The notes under the pieces were generated by a model. That model was not told the origin of the DNA, did not search any database, and worked only from the letters and a program-made list of their open reading frames with translations. Made by a program: the position numbers and the translations under genes. Below, piece by piece: positions 1 to 10,518 of a stretch of DNA of 40,570 nucleotides (position 1 is the first letter of the stretch; the number at the start of each line of letters is the position of its first letter). This DNA is from Roseomonas sp. CECT 9278 (GTDB lineage: Bacteria > Pseudomonadota > Alphaproteobacteria > Acetobacterales > Acetobacteraceae): positions 1-40,570 of the forward strand of contig NZ_CAKKLX010000042.1 in the NCBI RefSeq assembly GCF_918698155.1, read 5' to 3'.

Positions 1-636
1 GACCCGGTCCCCGCGCCGCGCGTCACCGAACCGCTGCCGACCCCGCCCACGCCGACCCCGCCGCCGCCACAGCAGCAGGCGGCCGCGCCGCCGCGCCAGG
101 ACCCGCTGCCGCTGCCGCCCACCCCGGTGCCGCCGCCGCCCGAACCCGCGCAGCAGGCCGGCACCGGCCAGACCCCGCCGGTGGCGCGGCCGCAGGAACG
201 CAGCACGTCGGTGCAGAACACGCTGGAACGCCTGCGCGCGTCCCAGCCGCAGGACCGCCCGCCGACCGCGCGGCCCAACCCCGCCGGCGCGCCGCAGCAG
301 GGCGGCGGGACGCCGCAGGGCTCGGCCGCGCTGACCCAGGGCGAGATCCGCGGCCTGGCCGACCAGATCGCCGAATGCTGGAACGTCGATCGCGGGATGC
401 TCGGCCTCGATACCATCGTGGTCGAGCTGCGCGTGGTGCTCGACGGATCGGGCAATGTCCGCAACGTCGTGGCGGCCTCGCGCGTTCCATCGGATCCGCG
501 GTCCCTTTCGGTCTTCGAATCGGCCCGTCGCGCGCTTATGTCGCCGCAGTGCAACCCGCTGCGCGTGCCGCCCAACAAGTATCGGACCGTCATGGACTCC
601 GTCTTCCGCTTCAACCCGAGGGGCCTCGTGCGATGA
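1..636 (+). CDS. tolA: TolA C-terminal part (partial, 5' end outside window)
   Basis: The reading frame is open from base 1, so the start lies upstream and 211 residues are visible. About 90 residues are proline/glutamine-rich linker. A compact C-terminal domain follows, with the motifs GEIRGLADQIAECWNVD, VVELRVVLDGSGNV and NPLRVPPNKY. Those motifs fit the TolA/TonB C-terminal domain (TolA-III) of alphaproteobacteria. TolA spans the periplasm and links inner-membrane TolQR to TolB-Pal during outer-membrane constriction. The N-terminal membrane anchor is not visible. The stop overlaps the tolB start by 4 nt (ATGA), which suggests translational coupling. Identity rests on the domain pattern plus tolB and pal immediately after it. 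Confidence 0.85.
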   Translation, partial: DPVPAPRVTEPLPTPPTPTPPPPQQQAAAPPRQDPLPLPPTPVPPPPEPAQQAGTGQTPPVARPQERSTSVQNTLERLRASQPQDRPPTARPNPAGAPQQGGGTPQGSAALTQGEIRGLADQIAECWNVDRGMLGLDTIVVELRVVLDGSGNVRNVVAASRVPSDPRSLSVFESARRALMSPQCNPLRVPPNKYRTVMDSVFRFNPRGLVR

Positions 637-2012
637 ACCCTGCCACCCCCTTCGTCCTCTCGCGCCGCCGGGTGCTCGCCGGCGTGGGCGCCGGCCTGGT
701 CGCGCCAGGCGTCTTCGCGGTGCCGCTGCCCGCGCTGGCGCAGCAGGCGGCCCCCGGCGCGGTCATCGACATCACCCGCGCGCGCACCGATCCGATCCCG
801 GTCGCGATCCCGGACCTGGCGGGCGGTGGCGACGGCGCGCGCGTGGGCCGCGACATCGCCCGCGTGATCCAGGCGAACCTGCGCAATTCCGGGCTGTTCC
901 GCCCGGTCGACCGGCAGGCCTTCATCCAGACCGCGGAATCGGCGGCGCAGACGCCGCGCTTCCAGGATTGGCGCGTGATCGGCGCGCAGGCGCTGGTGAC
1001 CGGCCGCGTGGTCGAACAGGGCGGCCAGCTGCGCGTCGAATTCCGCCTGTGGGACGTGCTGCCCGAAACACAGCTCCAGGGCACCGCCTTCACCGCGCCG
1101 GCCGCCAATTGGCGCCGCATCGCGCACCTGATCAGCGACGTGATCTACGAACGCCTGCTGGGCGAGAAGGGCTATTTCGACACCCGCGTGGTCTACGTGA
1201 GCGAGACCGGCCCGCGCGACCGCCGCACCCGGCGCCTGGCGATCATGGACCAGGATGGCGAGAACCATCGCTTCCTGACCGATGGGCGCTTCGGCGCGCT
1301 GTCGCCGCGCTTCCATCCCTCGGCCGAGCGCATCGCCTTCATGTCCTACCAGGATCGCGGGCAGCCGCGCGTCGTGCTGTTCGACATCGGCAGCGGATCG
1401 CAGCAGGTGCTGGGGAATTTCCCGGGCATGACGCTGTCGCCGCGCTTCTCGCCCGATGGGCGCTCGGTGGTGCTCTCGGCCTCGCGCGGGGGGGATGCGA
1501 ACATCTTCGTGGTGGACCTGGCGTCGCGGCGCGAACGGCAATTGACCAGCGGCGGCGGGCTCGATGTCTCGCCCTGCTTCTCGCCGGACGGCTCGCAGAT
1601 CGTGTTCAACTCCGACCGCGGCGGCGACCAGCAGCTGTATGTCATGGATGCCGGGGGCGGGGGGGTGCGGCGCATCTCCTTCGGCCGCGGGCGGTACGCG
1701 ACACCGGTGTGGTCACCGCGCGGCGACCTCATTGCCTTCACGCGCTTCGGCGGCGGCGGCTTCGCCATCGGCGTGATGCGCCCGGATGGCTCGGGCGAGC
1801 GCATCCTGTCCGAGGGCTGGGCCATGGAAGGGCCGACCTTCGCGCCCAATGGCCGCGTGCTGATGTTCTACCGCGAGAGCCGCGCGACCGATTCCCGCGG
1901 CGGCGGATATTCCGCGCGCATCGCGTCGATCGACATCGCCGGCTTCAACGAACGCCCGGTGCCCACGCCGACCGACGCGACGGATCCGGCCTGGTCCCCG
2001 CTGCTGTCATGA
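633..2012 (+). CDS. tolB: Tol-Pal system beta-propeller protein TolB
   Basis: A 459-aa periplasmic protein. The N-terminus has a twin-arginine-like signal (SRRRVLAGVG at about residues 10-19, then a hydrophobic stretch ending ALAQQA). An alpha/beta D1 domain follows at about residues 45-170. A six-bladed propeller runs from about 180 to the end, with repeated blades of the SPRFSPDGRSVVLS / RGGDANIFVVD type. TolB binds Pal and TolA in the periplasm. The start at 633 overlaps the tolA stop. Longer upstream extensions of the frame run through tolA and are rejected because the signal peptide begins here. The arginine motif suggests Tat rather than Sec export, but that is inference. Confidence 0.96.
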   Translation: MNPATPFVLSRRRVLAGVGAGLVAPGVFAVPLPALAQQAAPGAVIDITRARTDPIPVAIPDLAGGGDGARVGRDIARVIQANLRNSGLFRPVDRQAFIQTAESAAQTPRFQDWRVIGAQALVTGRVVEQGGQLRVEFRLWDVLPETQLQGTAFTAPAANWRRIAHLISDVIYERLLGEKGYFDTRVVYVSETGPRDRRTRRLAIMDQDGENHRFLTDGRFGALSPRFHPSAERIAFMSYQDRGQPRVVLFDIGSGSQQVLGNFPGMTLSPRFSPDGRSVVLSASRGGDANIFVVDLASRRERQLTSGGGLDVSPCFSPDGSQIVFNSDRGGDQQLYVMDAGGGGVRRISFGRGRYATPVWSPRGDLIAFTRFGGGGFAIGVMRPDGSGERILSEGWAMEGPTFAPNGRVLMFYRESRATDSRGGGYSARIASIDIAGFNERPVPTPTDATDPAWSPLLS

Positions 2013-2098
2013 CGCCCGGGCGGGTTCGCTGCCTTGACCCGGCCACATGCGGGTGCTTTGCCCCCCGCGATCCCTTCACGCATCAGGAGAGCCCCCCC

Positions 2099-2566
2099 AT
2101 GAAGACCCGCCTGTTCGGCGCCGTGGCCGCCGTTGCGCTGCTCGCCGCCTGCTCGAACACCGACCAGAATGCCGGTGCCACCGGCGCCGGCGGCGCCGGC
2201 ACCATCCGCCCCGGCAGCCAGGAGGACCTGGTCGCCAATGTCGGCGACCGCGTGCTGTTCGCCTTCGACAGTTCGGCGATCCGCCCCGACCAGCGCCCGG
2301 TCCTGGAACGCCAGGCCGGCTGGATGGGCCGCTTCCCCGATGTGCGCGTGCAGGTCGAGGGCCATACCGACGAACGCGGCACGCGCGAATACAACCTGGC
2401 CCTCGGCCAGCGCCGCGCCAATGCGGCGCGCGACGTGCTGGTCGCCGGTGGCGTGAATGGCGCGCGGATCCAGACCATCTCCTACGGCAAGGACCGCCCC
2501 GCCGCGCTGGGGTCGGACGAAGCCTCCTGGGCGCAGAACCGCCGCGCCGTCACCGTCGTCCAGTAA
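2099..2566 (+). CDS. pal: Peptidoglycan-associated lipoprotein Pal
   Basis: A 155-aa lipoprotein precursor. The signal peptide ends in a lipobox with Cys18 (LLAAC), followed by a Gly/Ala-rich linker and an OmpA-like peptidoglycan-binding domain from about residue 50. Diagnostic pieces are VLFAFDSSAIRPDQRPVL, VEGHTDERGTREYN and LGQRRANAARDVL. The protein is anchored in the outer membrane and binds diaminopimelate in peptidoglycan as well as TolB. A good ribosome site (AGGAG, 2085-2089) sits 9 nt before the ATG. It lies 86 nt after tolB and 40 nt before cpoB, in the usual tol-pal order. Confidence 0.97.
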   Translation: MKTRLFGAVAAVALLAACSNTDQNAGATGAGGAGTIRPGSQEDLVANVGDRVLFAFDSSAIRPDQRPVLERQAGWMGRFPDVRVQVEGHTDERGTREYNLALGQRRANAARDVLVAGGVNGARIQTISYGKDRPAALGSDEASWAQNRRAVTVVQ

Positions 2567-2606
2567 CGGGAAGGGACGGTCCGGCGAAACGCCGGGCCGC
2601 TTCGCC

Positions 2607-3479
2607 ATGGCCGCACGCATCACGCTGATCGCCGCCCTCGCCGCCCTGCCGCTGCTCGCCGCGCCCGGTGCGCGCGCGCAGATGGACAGCCGCGAGGGCA
2701 TCGCGCTGCAGAACCAGATCCTGGAACTGCGGCGGGACATGGATGCGCTGCGGCGCGGCGGGGGCGCGCCGACGCCCGTGCCGCGCGGCGGCGGCGGCGC
2801 GCCGCCCGAGACGGTGCAGGGCCTGCTCGGCCGTGTCGCCGAGCTCGAGGAGATGGTGCGCCGCCAGCGTGGACAGCTCGACGTGGCGGAGAACGCCAAT
2901 CGGCGCCTCGCCGAGGAGGTCGAGAAACTGCGCGGCGACATGGATTTCCGCCTCCAGCAATTGGAAGGGGGCGGCCGCCCAGGCGCGGCGCGCCCTCCGC
3001 AGGGGCCGCCGCCCGCCCAGGCGCCGGCCCCGGCCCCGTTCAGCGTCCCGCCCCGGCAGGCCGAACCGGCCAGCCCGCCGCCCCAGCCCGGCCCGCGAAC
3101 CGCTGAACGCGCGCTGGCCGACGGCCAGGCGGCGCTGTCGCGCGGCGATTTCCCGACCGCCGAGGCGGCGGCGCGCGAGGTGATCGCGCAGCGCCCCGGC
3201 CCGCGCGCGCAGGATGCCAGCCTGCTGCTGGGCGAGGCGCTGCTGGGCCGGCGGCAATACCAGAACGCGGCGCTGGCCTTCGACGAGGCGTATCGGCGCA
3301 ACCGCCAGGGCACCCGCGCGCCCGAGGCGCTGCTGGGGCTGTCGAACGCCTTCATCGGCTTCGGCGCGCGGCGCGAGGCCTGCGATACGCTGGAGCAGCT
3401 GACGGCGGAATACACCCGCCTGGCACAGCCGGTCGCGGCGCGCGTGCAGGATGCGCGGCGGCGCGCGCAGTGCAGGTGA
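2607..3479 (+). CDS. cpoB: Cell division coordinator CpoB (YbgF)
   Basis: A 290-aa periplasmic protein. A Sec signal (MAARITLIAALAALPLLAA..ARA) is probably cleaved after residue 24. Residues 26-110 contain heptad-like coiled coil (NQILELRRDMDAL, VAELEEMVRRQRGQLD). A Pro/Ala-rich linker covers about 115-170. TPR repeats fill the C-terminus (ALADGQAALSRGDFPTAEAA, LLLGEALLGRRQYQNAALAF). This is the standard YbgF/CpoB architecture; the protein links peptidoglycan synthesis to Tol-Pal. The start was chosen at the signal peptide. The frame is open further upstream, but that part overlaps pal in another frame and has no signal-like sequence. The gene ends just before a 27-bp tandem repeat. Confidence 0.93.
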   Translation: MAARITLIAALAALPLLAAPGARAQMDSREGIALQNQILELRRDMDALRRGGGAPTPVPRGGGGAPPETVQGLLGRVAELEEMVRRQRGQLDVAENANRRLAEEVEKLRGDMDFRLQQLEGGGRPGAARPPQGPPPAQAPAPAPFSVPPRQAEPASPPPQPGPRTAERALADGQAALSRGDFPTAEAAAREVIAQRPGPRAQDASLLLGEALLGRRQYQNAALAFDEAYRRNRQGTRAPEALLGLSNAFIGFGARREACDTLEQLTAEYTRLAQPVAARVQDARRRAQCR

Positions 3480-3499
3480 TCAACGCGCGCACCCGTGTG

Positions 3500-3634
3500 A
3501 TGCCGCTGAACGCGCGCAGGCGCGCGATGCCGCTGAACGCGCGCAGGCGCGCGATGCCGCTGAACGCGCGCAGGCGCGCGATGCCGCTGAACGCGCGCAG
3601 GCGCGCGATGCCGCTGAACGCGCGCAGGCGCGCG
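3500..3634. repeat. Five tandem copies of a 27-bp repeat between cpoB and tilS
   Basis: The unit begins ATGCCGCTGAACGCGC and ends AGGCGCGCG. It is repeated five times without a mismatch at 3500, 3527, 3554, 3581 and 3608. A six-base stub of a sixth copy (ATGCCG) follows at 3635. Because 27 is a multiple of three, each frame would give a 9-residue repeat: one plus-strand frame reads DAAERAQAR, another MPLNARRRA, and the tilS frame has a TGA in every unit. The end of cpoB (GATGC...CGCGCGCAG) resembles part of the unit, so the array may have grown from that end. No gap separates the copies, so this is not a CRISPR array. Confidence 0.97.
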
Positions 3635-3698
3635 ATGCCGGGGAGCACGCCCGCTTGGGGATAGCGCGGGGCTGACCGCGGCGGATTTCGCCGCGCTG

Positions 3699-4990
3699 AT
3701 GGGCCCGCTCGGGCCGTTCGGCGCGGCGCCGCGGATCGCGTTGGGCGTCTCGGGCGGGCCGCACAGCCTGGCGCTGGCGCTGCTGGCGGATCGCTGGGCG
3801 CGCGCGCGCGGCGGCGATGCCCTGGCACTGGTGGCGGATCATGGGCTGCGGGCGGACAGCGCCGCTGAGGCCGATGGCGTGGCGGCGATGCTCGGCGCGC
3901 GGGGCATGGCGGTGCGGGTGCTGCGGCTGGGGCTCGCCGGCGGGGCAGGGTTGCAGGCGCGGGCGCGGGCGGCGCGGCTGGCGGCGCTCGGCGCGGCGGC
4001 GGCGGCAGAGGGCCGGCCCTGGCTGCTGCTGGGCCAGCATCGTGGCGACCAGGCGGAAACCCTGCTGTTCCGGGCGCTGCGCGGCAGCGGGCCGGCGGGC
4101 CTGGCGGGCATGGCGCCGGTCCGCGACGCCGCGGGCGTGCTGGTGCTGCGGCCGCTGCTGGGGGTCGCGCCGGCCTGCCTCGAAGCCGTGGTCGCCGCTG
4201 CCGGCCTGGCGCCGGTGCGCGATCCGAGCAACCACGACCCGCGCTTCACCCGCGTGCGCCTGCGCCAGGCCCTGGCCGATCCGGGCGGGGAGGGTGCGGG
4301 CGTCGCGGCCCTGGCCGCCGCGGCCGCCGCCTTCGCCCGGCGTCGCGATCGGGCAGAGGCGGCGCTGGCGCAACGCCTCGCCTGCGCGGGCGAGATCCGG
4401 CCTGAGGGCTTCGCCTGGATCGACCCGGGCGAGCTGGGGCGTGATGGCGTGGCGGCGGCCGCGCTGGCGGTTCTGGCGCGCCTGGTGGGGGGCGGGGGGC
4501 TGGCGCCGGGCGTGGGGCGGGCGGCGGCACTGCTGGCGGCCGGCCATGGCACCCTGGCGGGCGCCTGGCTGCGCCCCGCGGCGGCAGGGCGGTGGCTGCT
4601 GGCGCGCGACCCCGGGGCGGTGGCGCCGGCGGTGCCGGCCAGCACCGGGGCGCGGTGGGACGGGCGCTTCCGGCTGGTCGGGGCGGGATGCCGGGGCTGG
4701 TCGATCGGCCCGCTGGGGGACGGTGCGGCGGCCTTGCGCGGCTGGGTCGACCTGCCATCCGCGGTGTTGCGCGCGCTGCCAGCCATCCGGGACCCGCACG
4801 GCGCCCTGGCAGCGGTGCCGATCCTGGACTATCCTTCGCCCTTGGCCTGCCGGCCCTTCGCGACCCTGTTCGCGCCCGGCGCGGGCGGGGAGTTTTCGGC
4901 GCGGCCATTCAAGGGTGGTCAACCCGACCCTATGTGTAGTGCCAACGCCGCGGGGGCTCGCCCCGCCGGCTCGGAGACGGACAACCGCAC

Positions 4991-4994
<4 letters not shown>
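3699..4994 (+). CDS. tilS: tRNA(Ile)-lysidine synthetase TilS
   Basis: 431 aa from the ATG. The N-terminal PP-loop ATPase reads [17 protein letters not shown], then [16 protein letters not shown] and [19 protein letters not shown]; a C-terminal domain is followed by a tail. TilS lysidinylates C34 of the tRNA-Ile CAU anticodon, so it is normally essential. Oddities: the usual SGGxDS motif reads SGGPHS, with His22 in place of Asp, and the usual HHxDDQAET reads QHRGDQAET. The start is uncertain. Codons just before the ATG encode LTAADFAAL, which looks like family N-terminus, but there is no ATG, GTG or TTG between the last in-frame stop (3615-3617) and 3699. CTG at 3672 has a GGGGAT nine bases upstream. 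The stop overlaps ftsH by 4 nt. Confidence 0.88.
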
Positions 4995-6916
<1,922 letters not shown>

Positions 6917-6967
6917 ACGGGCAGGGGGCGTCGCGCTCCCCGGGACTTGCCTCTGGACACCGGGATC

Positions 6968-6996
6968 GGGCGCGCTATGGCAGGCGCGCCCTTTTT
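6968..6996 (+). terminator. Rho-independent terminator after ftsH
   Basis: A perfect 8-bp GC stem (GGGCGCGC / GCGCGCCC), with an 8-nt loop, is followed directly by five T residues. It lies about 50 nt after the ftsH stop and is the cleanest intrinsic terminator in the window. It separates the tol-ftsH block from folP-glmM-thiD. Confidence 0.85.
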
Positions 6997-7057
6997 CGTT
7001 GGTGGTGTCCGTGATGCGTGGTGACAGGTGTTGGCGTCCCGTGGCCCCTAGAGCCGT

Positions 7058-7155
7058 TTCCGTTCGCCACGGCTCACGGCAACGCCCCTAGGCCATTGTT
7101 TTTGCGAGCATCTTTACCCGATCAGATGATTCCATCTGATCGGGATCTGCTCTAG
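7058..7155. repeat. Dispersed intergenic repeat, copy 1 (before folP)
   Basis: The order of segments is CGTTCGCCACGGCTCAC, then CCATTGTTTTTGCGAGCATC. A perfect 12-bp inverted repeat follows (CCCGATCAGATG at 7117-7128 and its complement at 7133-7144, loop ATTC), and the element ends with CTGCTCTAG. A second copy with the same order lies at 34413-34563. It ends 25 nt before folP. It is less GC-rich than its surroundings. Whether it acts as DNA (protein site, mobile palindrome) or RNA is not decided by the sequence. Confidence 0.75.
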
Positions 7156-7180
7156 ACCCCGCGCGGGGTGGTGAGGACCG

Positions 7181-8221
7181 ATGGCCCGCTTCATCGAACC
7201 GCTGGGGCTGGTGACCGGCCCGGTCGCCTTCCATGCGCTGCGCGAGGGCTATGCCCTGCCGCTGCAGGGCGGCGACATCGCCTTCGCCTTCGTCCGCCTG
7301 GTCGAGGATGGCGAGGATCTGGGCGTCGGCCCGATCCGCGAGGTGCCGGAGGATTGGCACGACGCGCTGCATGCGATCGCCGAGCGCGTGGCGCCCTTCG
7401 CGGGCCTGCCGCCCGACCGGCCGCTGGTGATGGGCGTGGTGAACGTGACGCCGGACAGTTTCTCGGATGGCGGTCGGCATTTCGCCGCCGGGCAGGCCAT
7501 CGAGGCCGGCCATGCCATGCTGGCGGCGGGGGCGGATATCCTCGACATCGGCGGCGAATCGACGCGTCCCGGCGCGGCGCCCATCACCGCCGAGGAGGAG
7601 ATGGCCCGCGTGCTGCCGGTGGTGCGCGAATTGGCCAAGGCGGCGCCGGTCAGCATCGACACGCGCCATGCGGCCACCATGGCGGCGGCGCTCGAGGCCG
7701 GGGCGGAGATCGTCAACGACGTCTCGGCGCTGCGGCATGATCCGACGGCGCTGGCGCTGGTGGCGCGGTCGAACGCGCCGGTGATCCTGATGCACATGCC
7801 CGGCGATGATCCGGCGACGATGCAGGGTCTGGCGGAATATCGCGACGTGGCGCTGGAGGTGGCGGCGTTCCTGCGCGACCGGATCGCGACCTGCGAGGCG
7901 CTGGGCATTCCGCGCGGTCGCATCGCGGTCGATCCCGGCATCGGCTTCGGCAAGACGCTGGCGCACAACCTGGCGCTGATCGACCGCCTGCCGCTGTTCG
8001 CCACGCTGGGGTGCCGTGTGGTGCTCGGTGCGTCGCGCAAGCGGTTCATCGGCACGCTGTCGGGGGTGGAGGAGGCCGGTTCGCGGGTCTCCGGCAGCCT
8101 TGCCGCGGCGCTGGCCGGCGCGGCGCGCGGCGCCTCCATCCTGCGCGTCCACGACGTGGCGGAAACCGTCCAGGCCCTTGCCGTCTGGCGCGCCTGCATG
8201 GCCGGCCGCGCCCCCGACTGA
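7181..8221 (+). CDS. folP: Dihydropteroate synthase FolP
   Basis: 346 aa. An N-terminal extension of about 80 residues precedes the TIM-barrel enzyme. Pterin and pABA site motifs are all present: MGVVNVTPDSFSDGG (84-98), LDIGGESTRPGA (about 121-132), SIDTRHAATM, NDVSAL, DPGIGFGKTLAHNLALI and GASRKRFIG. The enzyme joins pABA to 6-hydroxymethyl-dihydropterin diphosphate and is the sulfonamide target. The long N-terminus is, to my knowledge, common in alphaproteobacterial FolP and has no assigned role. Start ATG 7181 is preceded by GTGAGGA. The gene heads the folP-glmM-thiD group after the ftsH terminator; a hairpin pair lies between folP and glmM. Confidence 0.96.
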   Translation: MARFIEPLGLVTGPVAFHALREGYALPLQGGDIAFAFVRLVEDGEDLGVGPIREVPEDWHDALHAIAERVAPFAGLPPDRPLVMGVVNVTPDSFSDGGRHFAAGQAIEAGHAMLAAGADILDIGGESTRPGAAPITAEEEMARVLPVVRELAKAAPVSIDTRHAATMAAALEAGAEIVNDVSALRHDPTALALVARSNAPVILMHMPGDDPATMQGLAEYRDVALEVAAFLRDRIATCEALGIPRGRIAVDPGIGFGKTLAHNLALIDRLPLFATLGCRVVLGASRKRFIGTLSGVEEAGSRVSGSLAAALAGAARGASILRVHDVAETVQALAVWRACMAGRAPD

Positions 8222-8228
8222 TCGCGGT

Positions 8229-8279
8229 CCAGGGGGCCGTCGCCCCCTGGTGGGGAGCGCGAGGGGCAAAGCCCCTCGC
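8229..8279. repeat. Two-hairpin intergenic module, copy C (after folP)
   Basis: Two hairpins follow folP within 8 nt of its stop. CCAGGGGGC/GCCCCCTGG has loop CGTC (8229-8250). GCGAGGGGC/GCCCCTCGC has loop AAA (8259-8279). The short linker begins TGGGGA. Read on the minus strand the order and linker match the other module copies at 35588, 35749, 36973 and 40308. There is no T-run. A role in 3'-end stabilisation or attenuation between folP and glmM is possible. Confidence 0.7.
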
Positions 8280-8310
8280 AACTGTCGTTTTGGCGCGGTA
8301 GGGATTGCCC

Positions 8311-9675
8311 ATGACCAACGCCCCCGCCCGCCGCCTGTTCGGCACCGATGGCATCCGTGGCACCGCCAACCGTGCGCCCATGGATGCCGCGACCGCCCTG
8401 CGCCTGGGCCAGGCCGCCGGCCGTTACTTCAATCGCGGCACGCATCGCCATCGCGTGGTGATCGGCAAGGATACGCGCCTTTCCGGCTACATGCTGGAAC
8501 CTGCGCTGACCGCGGGCTTCGTGGGCGCGGGCATGGATGTGGTGCTGGTCGGCCCGCTGCCGACGCCGGCGATCGCGCTGCTGACGCGCAGCCTGCGGGC
8601 CGATCTGGGGGTGATGATCAGCGCCTCGCACAACCCGTTCGAGGACAATGGCATCAAGCTGTTCGGCCCGGATGGCCTGAAGCTGACCGACGACCAGGAA
8701 AGCGAGATCGAGGCGCTGATGGCCGGCGACCTGGCGGCCGCGCTGGTGGCGCCGGCGCGGCTTGGCCGCGCGAGCCGGCTGGAGGACGCGCCCGGCCGCT
8801 ATATCGAGGCCGCGAAGGCGTCCTTCCCGCGCGGCCAGACGCTGGAGGGGCTGCGCGTCGTGGTCGATTGCGCGCATGGCGCCGGGTATCGCGTGGCGCC
8901 GACCGTGTTGTGGGAACTGGGTGCCGAGGTGGTGCCGATCGGCGTCGCGCCCGATGGCTTCAACATCAACAAGGGCGTCGGGTCGACCGCGCCGGGGGCG
9001 CTCGCCACGCTGGTGCAGGAACGCCGCGCCGACCTCGGCATCGCGCTGGATGGCGATGCCGATCGCGTGGTGCTGACCGACGAGACCGGGCAGGTGGTCG
9101 ATGGCGACCAGATCCTGGCGCTGATCGCGCGGTCCTGGCACGCGCAGGACCGGCTGCGCGGTGGCGCCGTGGTCGCGACGGTGATGTCGAACATGGGGCT
9201 GGAGCGGTTTCTCGCCGCGCGGGGCCTGGGGCTGCTGCGCACCGCGGTGGGCGACCGCTACGTGGGCGAACGCATGCGCGAAGCCGGCTGCAACCTGGGC
9301 GGCGAGCAGTCCGGCCACATGATCATGCCGGAATTCGGCACCACGGGGGATGGGTTGGTCGCCGCGTTGCAGGTGCTGGCCGTGCTGGTCGAGGAAAAGC
9401 GCGCCGCCAGCGAGGCGCTGCGCTGCTTCGCGCCGCTGCCGCAGCGGCTGGTGAATGTGCGCTATGCCGGCGTGTCGCCGCTGGCCGATGCCGCCGTGAA
9501 GGACGCGATCGTGGCCGAGGAGGCGGCCCTTGGCGCGCGCGGCCGCGTGCTGATCCGCGCCAGCGGCACCGAACCCGTGATCCGCGTGATGGCCGAAGCC
9601 GAGGAGGAGGCGCTGGTGGAGGCGACCGTCGCGCGCCTGGCCGACACCATCCGTGCGAAGGCGCGCGCCGCATGA
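8311..9675 (+). CDS. glmM: Phosphoglucosamine mutase GlmM
   Basis: 454 aa from ATG 8311. It interconverts glucosamine-6-P and glucosamine-1-P on the route to UDP-GlcNAc. Motifs in order: [14 protein letters not shown] at the N-terminus; the phosphoserine loop [12 protein letters not shown], with the catalytic serine at about 106; the metal loop [10 protein letters not shown]; the sugar loop GGEQSGH; and the phosphate loop [12 protein letters not shown] near the C-terminus. An in-frame TTG lies six bases upstream, but the ribosome site GGTAGGGAT is better placed for the ATG, and RRLFGTDG then sits at the usual distance. The stop overlaps thiD by 4 nt. Confidence 0.97.
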   Translation: MTNAPARRLFGTDGIRGTANRAPMDAATALRLGQAAGRYFNRGTHRHRVVIGKDTRLSGYMLEPALTAGFVGAGMDVVLVGPLPTPAIALLTRSLRADLGVMISASHNPFEDNGIKLFGPDGLKLTDDQESEIEALMAGDLAAALVAPARLGRASRLEDAPGRYIEAAKASFPRGQTLEGLRVVVDCAHGAGYRVAPTVLWELGAEVVPIGVAPDGFNINKGVGSTAPGALATLVQERRADLGIALDGDADRVVLTDETGQVVDGDQILALIARSWHAQDRLRGGAVVATVMSNMGLERFLAARGLGLLRTAVGDRYVGERMREAGCNLGGEQSGHMIMPEFGTTGDGLVAALQVLAVLVEEKRAASEALRCFAPLPQRLVNVRYAGVSPLADAAVKDAIVAEEAALGARGRVLIRASGTEPVIRVMAEAEEEALVEATVARLADTIRAKARAA

Positions 9676-10484
9676 AGGGCCGCGTGCTGATCGTCGCCGG
9701 CAGCGATTCCGGCGGCGGCGCGGGCATCCAGGCCGACATCAAGGCGGTGACCGCGCTTGGTGCCTTCGGCATGACGGCGGTGACGGCGCTGACCGCGCAG
9801 AACACGCTGGGCGTGCATGGGGTGGTCGGCATCGACCCCGCCTTCATCCGCCAGCAGATGGCGGTGGTGCTGGACGATATCGGCGCCGATGCCATCAAGA
9901 CCGGCATGCTGCACAGCGTGCCGGTGATCGAGGCGGTGTGCGACGAACTCGCCACCCGCGCGCGGGGCGTGCCGCTGGTGGTCGATCCGGTGATGATCGC
10001 CAAGGGCGGGCATCCGCTGATCGCCGCCGATGCGATCTCGACGCTGAAGGCGCGGCTGCTGCCGCTGGCCGCGATCATCACGCCGAACCTGCCGGAAGCG
10101 GAGGCGCTGGTGGACCGGCCGATCCGCACGCTGGCGCAGATGCGCGCCGCGGCGCCGGCGCTGCTGGCGCTCGGCGCGCCGGGCGTCCTGCTGAAGGGCG
10201 GGCACATGGAGGGCGCGGCGCTGACCGACCTGCTCATCACCGCCGGGGGCATCGAGGAATTCACCTCCCCGCGCATCGCCACGCGCCACACCCACGGCAC
10301 CGGCTGCACGCTGGCGAGCGCCGTGGCGGCGGGCCTCGCGCAGGGGCTGGCGCTGCGCGACGCGGTGGCGCGCGCGCGCGGCTATGTGCAGGCGGCGATC
10401 GCGGCGGCGCCGGGCTTCGGCGCGGGGCATGGGCCGCTGGACCACGCGATCACCTTCGACCCGGCGCGGCTGCCGGCCGGTTAA
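9672..10484 (+). CDS. thiD: Hydroxymethylpyrimidine/phosphomethylpyrimidine kinase ThiD
   Basis: 270 aa, ribokinase fold. Motifs: [17 protein letters not shown] (about residues 9-25), [45 protein letters not shown], and the C-terminal anion-hole motif [12 protein letters not shown]. It phosphorylates HMP and HMP-P for thiamine synthesis. The start ATG overlaps the glmM stop (ATGA), so translation is probably coupled. Length and motifs are normal. Confidence 0.96.
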   Translation: MKGRVLIVAGSDSGGGAGIQADIKAVTALGAFGMTAVTALTAQNTLGVHGVVGIDPAFIRQQMAVVLDDIGADAIKTGMLHSVPVIEAVCDELATRARGVPLVVDPVMIAKGGHPLIAADAISTLKARLLPLAAIITPNLPEAEALVDRPIRTLAQMRAAAPALLALGAPGVLLKGGHMEGAALTDLLITAGGIEEFTSPRIATRHTHGTGCTLASAVAAGLAQGLALRDAVARARGYVQAAIAAAPGFGAGHGPLDHAITFDPARLPAG

Positions 10485-10518
10485 CCGGGCCTTCACGCGG
10501 CATGGGGCAGGCTGGGCC

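Noticed and set aside
3500..3640. Possible CRISPR array
   Set aside because: The units are head to tail without spacers and there are no cas genes.
3470..3675. Two overlapping plus-strand frames through the 27-bp repeat (DAAERAQAR and MPLNARRRA repeats)
   Set aside because: They exist only because the repeat length is a multiple of three. No ribosome site or non-repeat domain supports them.
8222..8310. Intrinsic terminator between folP and glmM
   Set aside because: The hairpins lack a T-run and match the dispersed two-hairpin module, so they are listed as a repeat.
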